Assembly: GCA_963702195.1 (NCBI GenBank) | Contig: OY969725.1 | Location: forward strand, 1,178,001-1,242,000 | Length of the DNA stretch: 64,000 nt | Reading direction: 5' to 3' | Source: AC-56 sp963702195 | GTDB taxonomy: Bacteria > Actinomycetota > Thermoleophilia > Solirubrobacterales > 70-9 | In this document: positions 62,056 through 64,000 of the stretch, one piece after another | Position numbering within the stretch: the stretch's first letter is position 1 | Layout: every line of letters begins with the position of its first letter | Position numbers and translations under genes: made by a program | Notes under the pieces: generated by a model | Told to the model about the DNA's origin: nothing | What the model saw: only the letters and a program-made list of their open reading frames with translations | The model's database searches: none

Positions 62056-62522
62056 GCCGGCGGCTGCTGCTTCGTCGCCCGCCACTCGAGCAGAGTGGTG
62101 TGGCAGTGGGTGTCGGGGCCTGCGAGCTCTCCGTTGAGCTTGAACGACCCGGCGGCGACTCCGCCGCGGCGTAGCTTCCCCTTCACCAGACCCTGCGGGT
62201 CCAGGGGAAGGCCGGTCCATTGGCCGGCCTCGAAGAACGTGCGATCCGGCTTGGCCCGCATCTTTGGATCGAATCTCCAGCCAGCGGTGACGCCATCAGG
62301 CACGTTCAGATCGCTGCAGTGATACGGGACCTGGCTGACCGTGAACCGGGTGACCTTTCTGTGTCCCGCGGGGCCGTGCTTGACGAAGAACCCCACGAAC
62401 GCGCTCGGCTCGGCCTTCACGTGCCCGACGTAGTCGAAGCTTCCCGCGAACCCGAATGCGCCCGGAGCCGACGTGGCGGCCAGCAATCCAACGACGCAGA
62501 TACAGAGCACGCAACGCTTCAC
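62052..62522 (-). CDS. Small secreted protein with Cys pair, resembling 60117-60536
   Basis: 156 residues, GTG start. Signal peptide 1-25 with two extra cysteines in the N-terminus (KRCVLCICVV). The mature part has FDYVGHVKAEPSAFVGFFV, VPYHCSDLNVPDG, then a strand-rich tail KGKLRRGGVAAGSFKLNGEL and CHTTLLEW. The Cys-strand-Gly-strand-Cys-Thr-x-x-x-W arrangement matches the secreted protein at 60117 although direct similarity is weak. Overlaps clpX by four bases at the 3' ends. Function unknown. Confidence 0.7.
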   Translation of the reverse strand: MKRCVLCICVVGLLAATSAPGAFGFAGSFDYVGHVKAEPSAFVGFFVKHGPAGHRKVTRFTVSQVPYHCSDLNVPDGVTAGWRFDPKMRAKPDRTFFEAGQWTGLPLDPQGLVKGKLRRGGVAAGSFKLNGELAGPDTHCHTTLLEWRATKQQPPA

Positions 62523-62601
62523 TTGACCCTCCTTGGTCGGACCCCCCGAGTGACCGGAGTCTAAGCCGGTCGCCCGGAGGGCGCAACTAAACTCGCGGCC
62601 A

Positions 62602-64000
62602 ATGGACGCGGAGCGCCGGAAGCGGCTCGAGGAGACGACGAGATACGAGCCCTCGGAGGTCGAGGGACGGATCCTGGAGCAGTGGCTGGAGGGCGGCTAC
62701 TTCCATCCTGAGGCCGAGGGCTCCCCGGACGAGAACTTCTCGATCGCGATCCCGCCGCCCAACGTGACGGGGGTCCTCCACATGGGCCACGCGCTCCAGG
62801 ACACCATCATGGATGCGCTTATCCGCATGAATCGGATGAGGGGCCGAAAGGCTCTCTGGATCTTCGGGACCGACCACGCGGGGATCGCCACGCAGGCGGT
62901 CGTCGAGAAGGAGTTGCTCGCCCAGGGAGCCTCCCGCCAGGACCTCGGCCGTGAGACCTTCGTGGCACGGGTCTGGGAATGGCGCCTCCAGTACGGCTCG
63001 CAGATCGTCGAGCAGCTCAGGCGCCTCGGTGCCTCCTGCGACTACGAGCGGGAGCGGTTCACGCTCGACGACGCCTACGTCAAGGCGGTGAACCGGGTGT
63101 TCGTGTCCCTCTACGACAAGGGCCTGATCTACCGCGACAACTACATGGTCAACTGGGATCCCGGCACGCACTCAGCGATCTCCGACCTCGAGGTCGTGAA
63201 CCGCGAGGTCGAGGACACCCTCTGCTACATCGACTACCCGTTGGAGGAGTCCGATCAGGTGGTCACGGTCGCCACCGTCCGCCCGGAGACGATGCTCGCC
63301 GACACCGCCGTTGCGGTGAGCCCCCGGGACGAGCGTTACCGCGATCTCGTGGGCCGGCACTGCATCCTGCCGCTCGTTGGCAGGCGCCTCCCGGTGATCG
63401 CCGACGAGCACGTGGACCCGGAGTTCGGGACCGGCGCCCTGAAGATCACCCCGGGCCACGACCCCAACGACTTCGAGATCGGGCGAAAGCACGGGCTCGA
63501 GGAGATCGTTGTCATCGGCGAGGACGGCCGGATGACCGAGGAGGCGGGGGAGGGATTCGAGGGCATGACCGTCGAGGAGGCCAACCGGGCGGTGGTCGAG
63601 GCGCTGCGGACCGAGGGCCGGCTTCGCTCCGAGGAGCCCTACACCCACTCCGTGCCGTTCTCGGAGCGCTCGGGCGAGCGGATCGAGCCGCTGATCAGCC
63701 TCCAGTGGTTCATGCGAATGGATGACCTGGCCCGCCCGGCGATCGAAGTGGTCGAGCGCGACGAGGTGCGGATCGTCCCCGAGAACTACAAGCGCGTGTA
63801 CCTGGACTGGATGCGGAACATCCGGCCCTGGTGCATCTCCCGGCAACTCTGGTGGGGCCATCGCATCCCGGTCTGGTACTGCGACGCCTGCGGGGAGACG
63901 TACGCGGCCGAGACGCCGCCCGAGCGCTGCGGAGCATGCGACGGCGAGCTCCGTCAGGAGCAGGACGTGCTCGACACGTGGTTCAGCTCCGCGTTGTGGC
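62602..64000 (+). CDS. valS: Valyl-tRNA synthetase, 3' end outside window
   Basis: 466 residues are encoded before the window ends, ATG start. Class I synthetase that charges tRNA-Val. Visible are the catalytic HIGH-equivalent HMGHAL in PPPNVTGVLHMGHAL, the WIFGTDHAGIATQ motif, and the start of the CP1 editing domain (TVRPETMLADTAVAV, GTGALKITPGHDPNDFEIG). The KMSKS loop and anticodon domain are outside. Downstream folC is expected from the usual gene order but not visible. The 79-base gap upstream shows no T-box. Confidence 0.94.
   Translation, partial: MDAERRKRLEETTRYEPSEVEGRILEQWLEGGYFHPEAEGSPDENFSIAIPPPNVTGVLHMGHALQDTIMDALIRMNRMRGRKALWIFGTDHAGIATQAVVEKELLAQGASRQDLGRETFVARVWEWRLQYGSQIVEQLRRLGASCDYERERFTLDDAYVKAVNRVFVSLYDKGLIYRDNYMVNWDPGTHSAISDLEVVNREVEDTLCYIDYPLEESDQVVTVATVRPETMLADTAVAVSPRDERYRDLVGRHCILPLVGRRLPVIADEHVDPEFGTGALKITPGHDPNDFEIGRKHGLEEIVVIGEDGRMTEEAGEGFEGMTVEEANRAVVEALRTEGRLRSEEPYTHSVPFSERSGERIEPLISLQWFMRMDDLARPAIEVVERDEVRIVPENYKRVYLDWMRNIRPWCISRQLWWGHRIPVWYCDACGETYAAETPPERCGACDGELRQEQDVLDTWFSSALW

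Overview
This 64 kb window is a chromosomal segment of a very GC-rich actinobacterium. The codon bias is extreme (third positions mostly G or C), GTG and TTG starts are common, no tRNA encodes its CCA end, and stop/start overlaps (ATGA, GTGA, TTGA) are frequent. The many secreted proteins with GH-A barrels, thrombospondin-3-like calcium loops and Cys-containing Ig-like repeats suggest class Thermoleophilia (Solirubrobacterales/Gaiellales). That placement is inference; no rRNA is present to test it.

Layout. 1-3459 (minus): a cytochrome-oxidase-like operon encoding subunit II, subunit I and heme A synthase. Subunits I and II keep the family fold but have lost essentially every metal ligand and proton-channel residue. 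3803-11157 (plus): a large two-barrel secreted glycosidase-like protein, a PAP2 phosphatase, a UPF0104/flippase-like membrane protein and a thioredoxin-reductase-like enzyme. 11489-13615: an MBL-fold hydrolase and an EamA transporter. 13564-19931 (minus): a near-complete beta-oxidation cluster (3-hydroxyacyl-CoA dehydrogenase, enoyl-CoA hydratase, acyl-CoA dehydrogenase, thiolase) with a bicupin and a class IV aminotransferase. 19991-25939: housekeeping genes (rhodanese, Nudix, SDR, OsmC, cobalamin adenosyltransferase, DUF1015). 26045-31630: three secreted proteins, two of them beta-propellers. 31845-34829: a two-component system diverging from a secreted protein, with an OmpR-type 11-bp-spaced repeat between them. 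34910-36765: tRNA-Pro, an HTH/homing-endonuclease-like ORF overlapping it, and an IS1595-type element with a frameshifted transposase. 36847-43519: PhoD phosphatase, tRNA-Arg, a GGDEF/HD-GYP protein with a duplicated membrane module, a subtilase with an RASWS-repeat tail, and tRNA-His. 43561-52561: FAD oxidase, ECF sigma factor with its DGPF partner, MFS, tandem DUF4389, M48 protease, ECF sigma with Ogt, and LemA. 52763-64000: the conserved order tig-clpP-clpX-valS, interrupted by secreted proteins that include two more GH-A paralogues.

The most unusual locus is the oxidase-like operon. Its two core subunits align without gaps to functional heme-copper oxidases around the active site, yet all six heme/CuB histidines and both CuA cysteines are replaced, while the heme A synthase next to them looks intact. 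Other notable points are the duplicated sensor module in the c-di-GMP enzyme, the RASWS tail, an ECF sigma gene without a canonical start codon, and a tRNA-Pro with C33 whose 5' end doubles as the end of a coding sequence.
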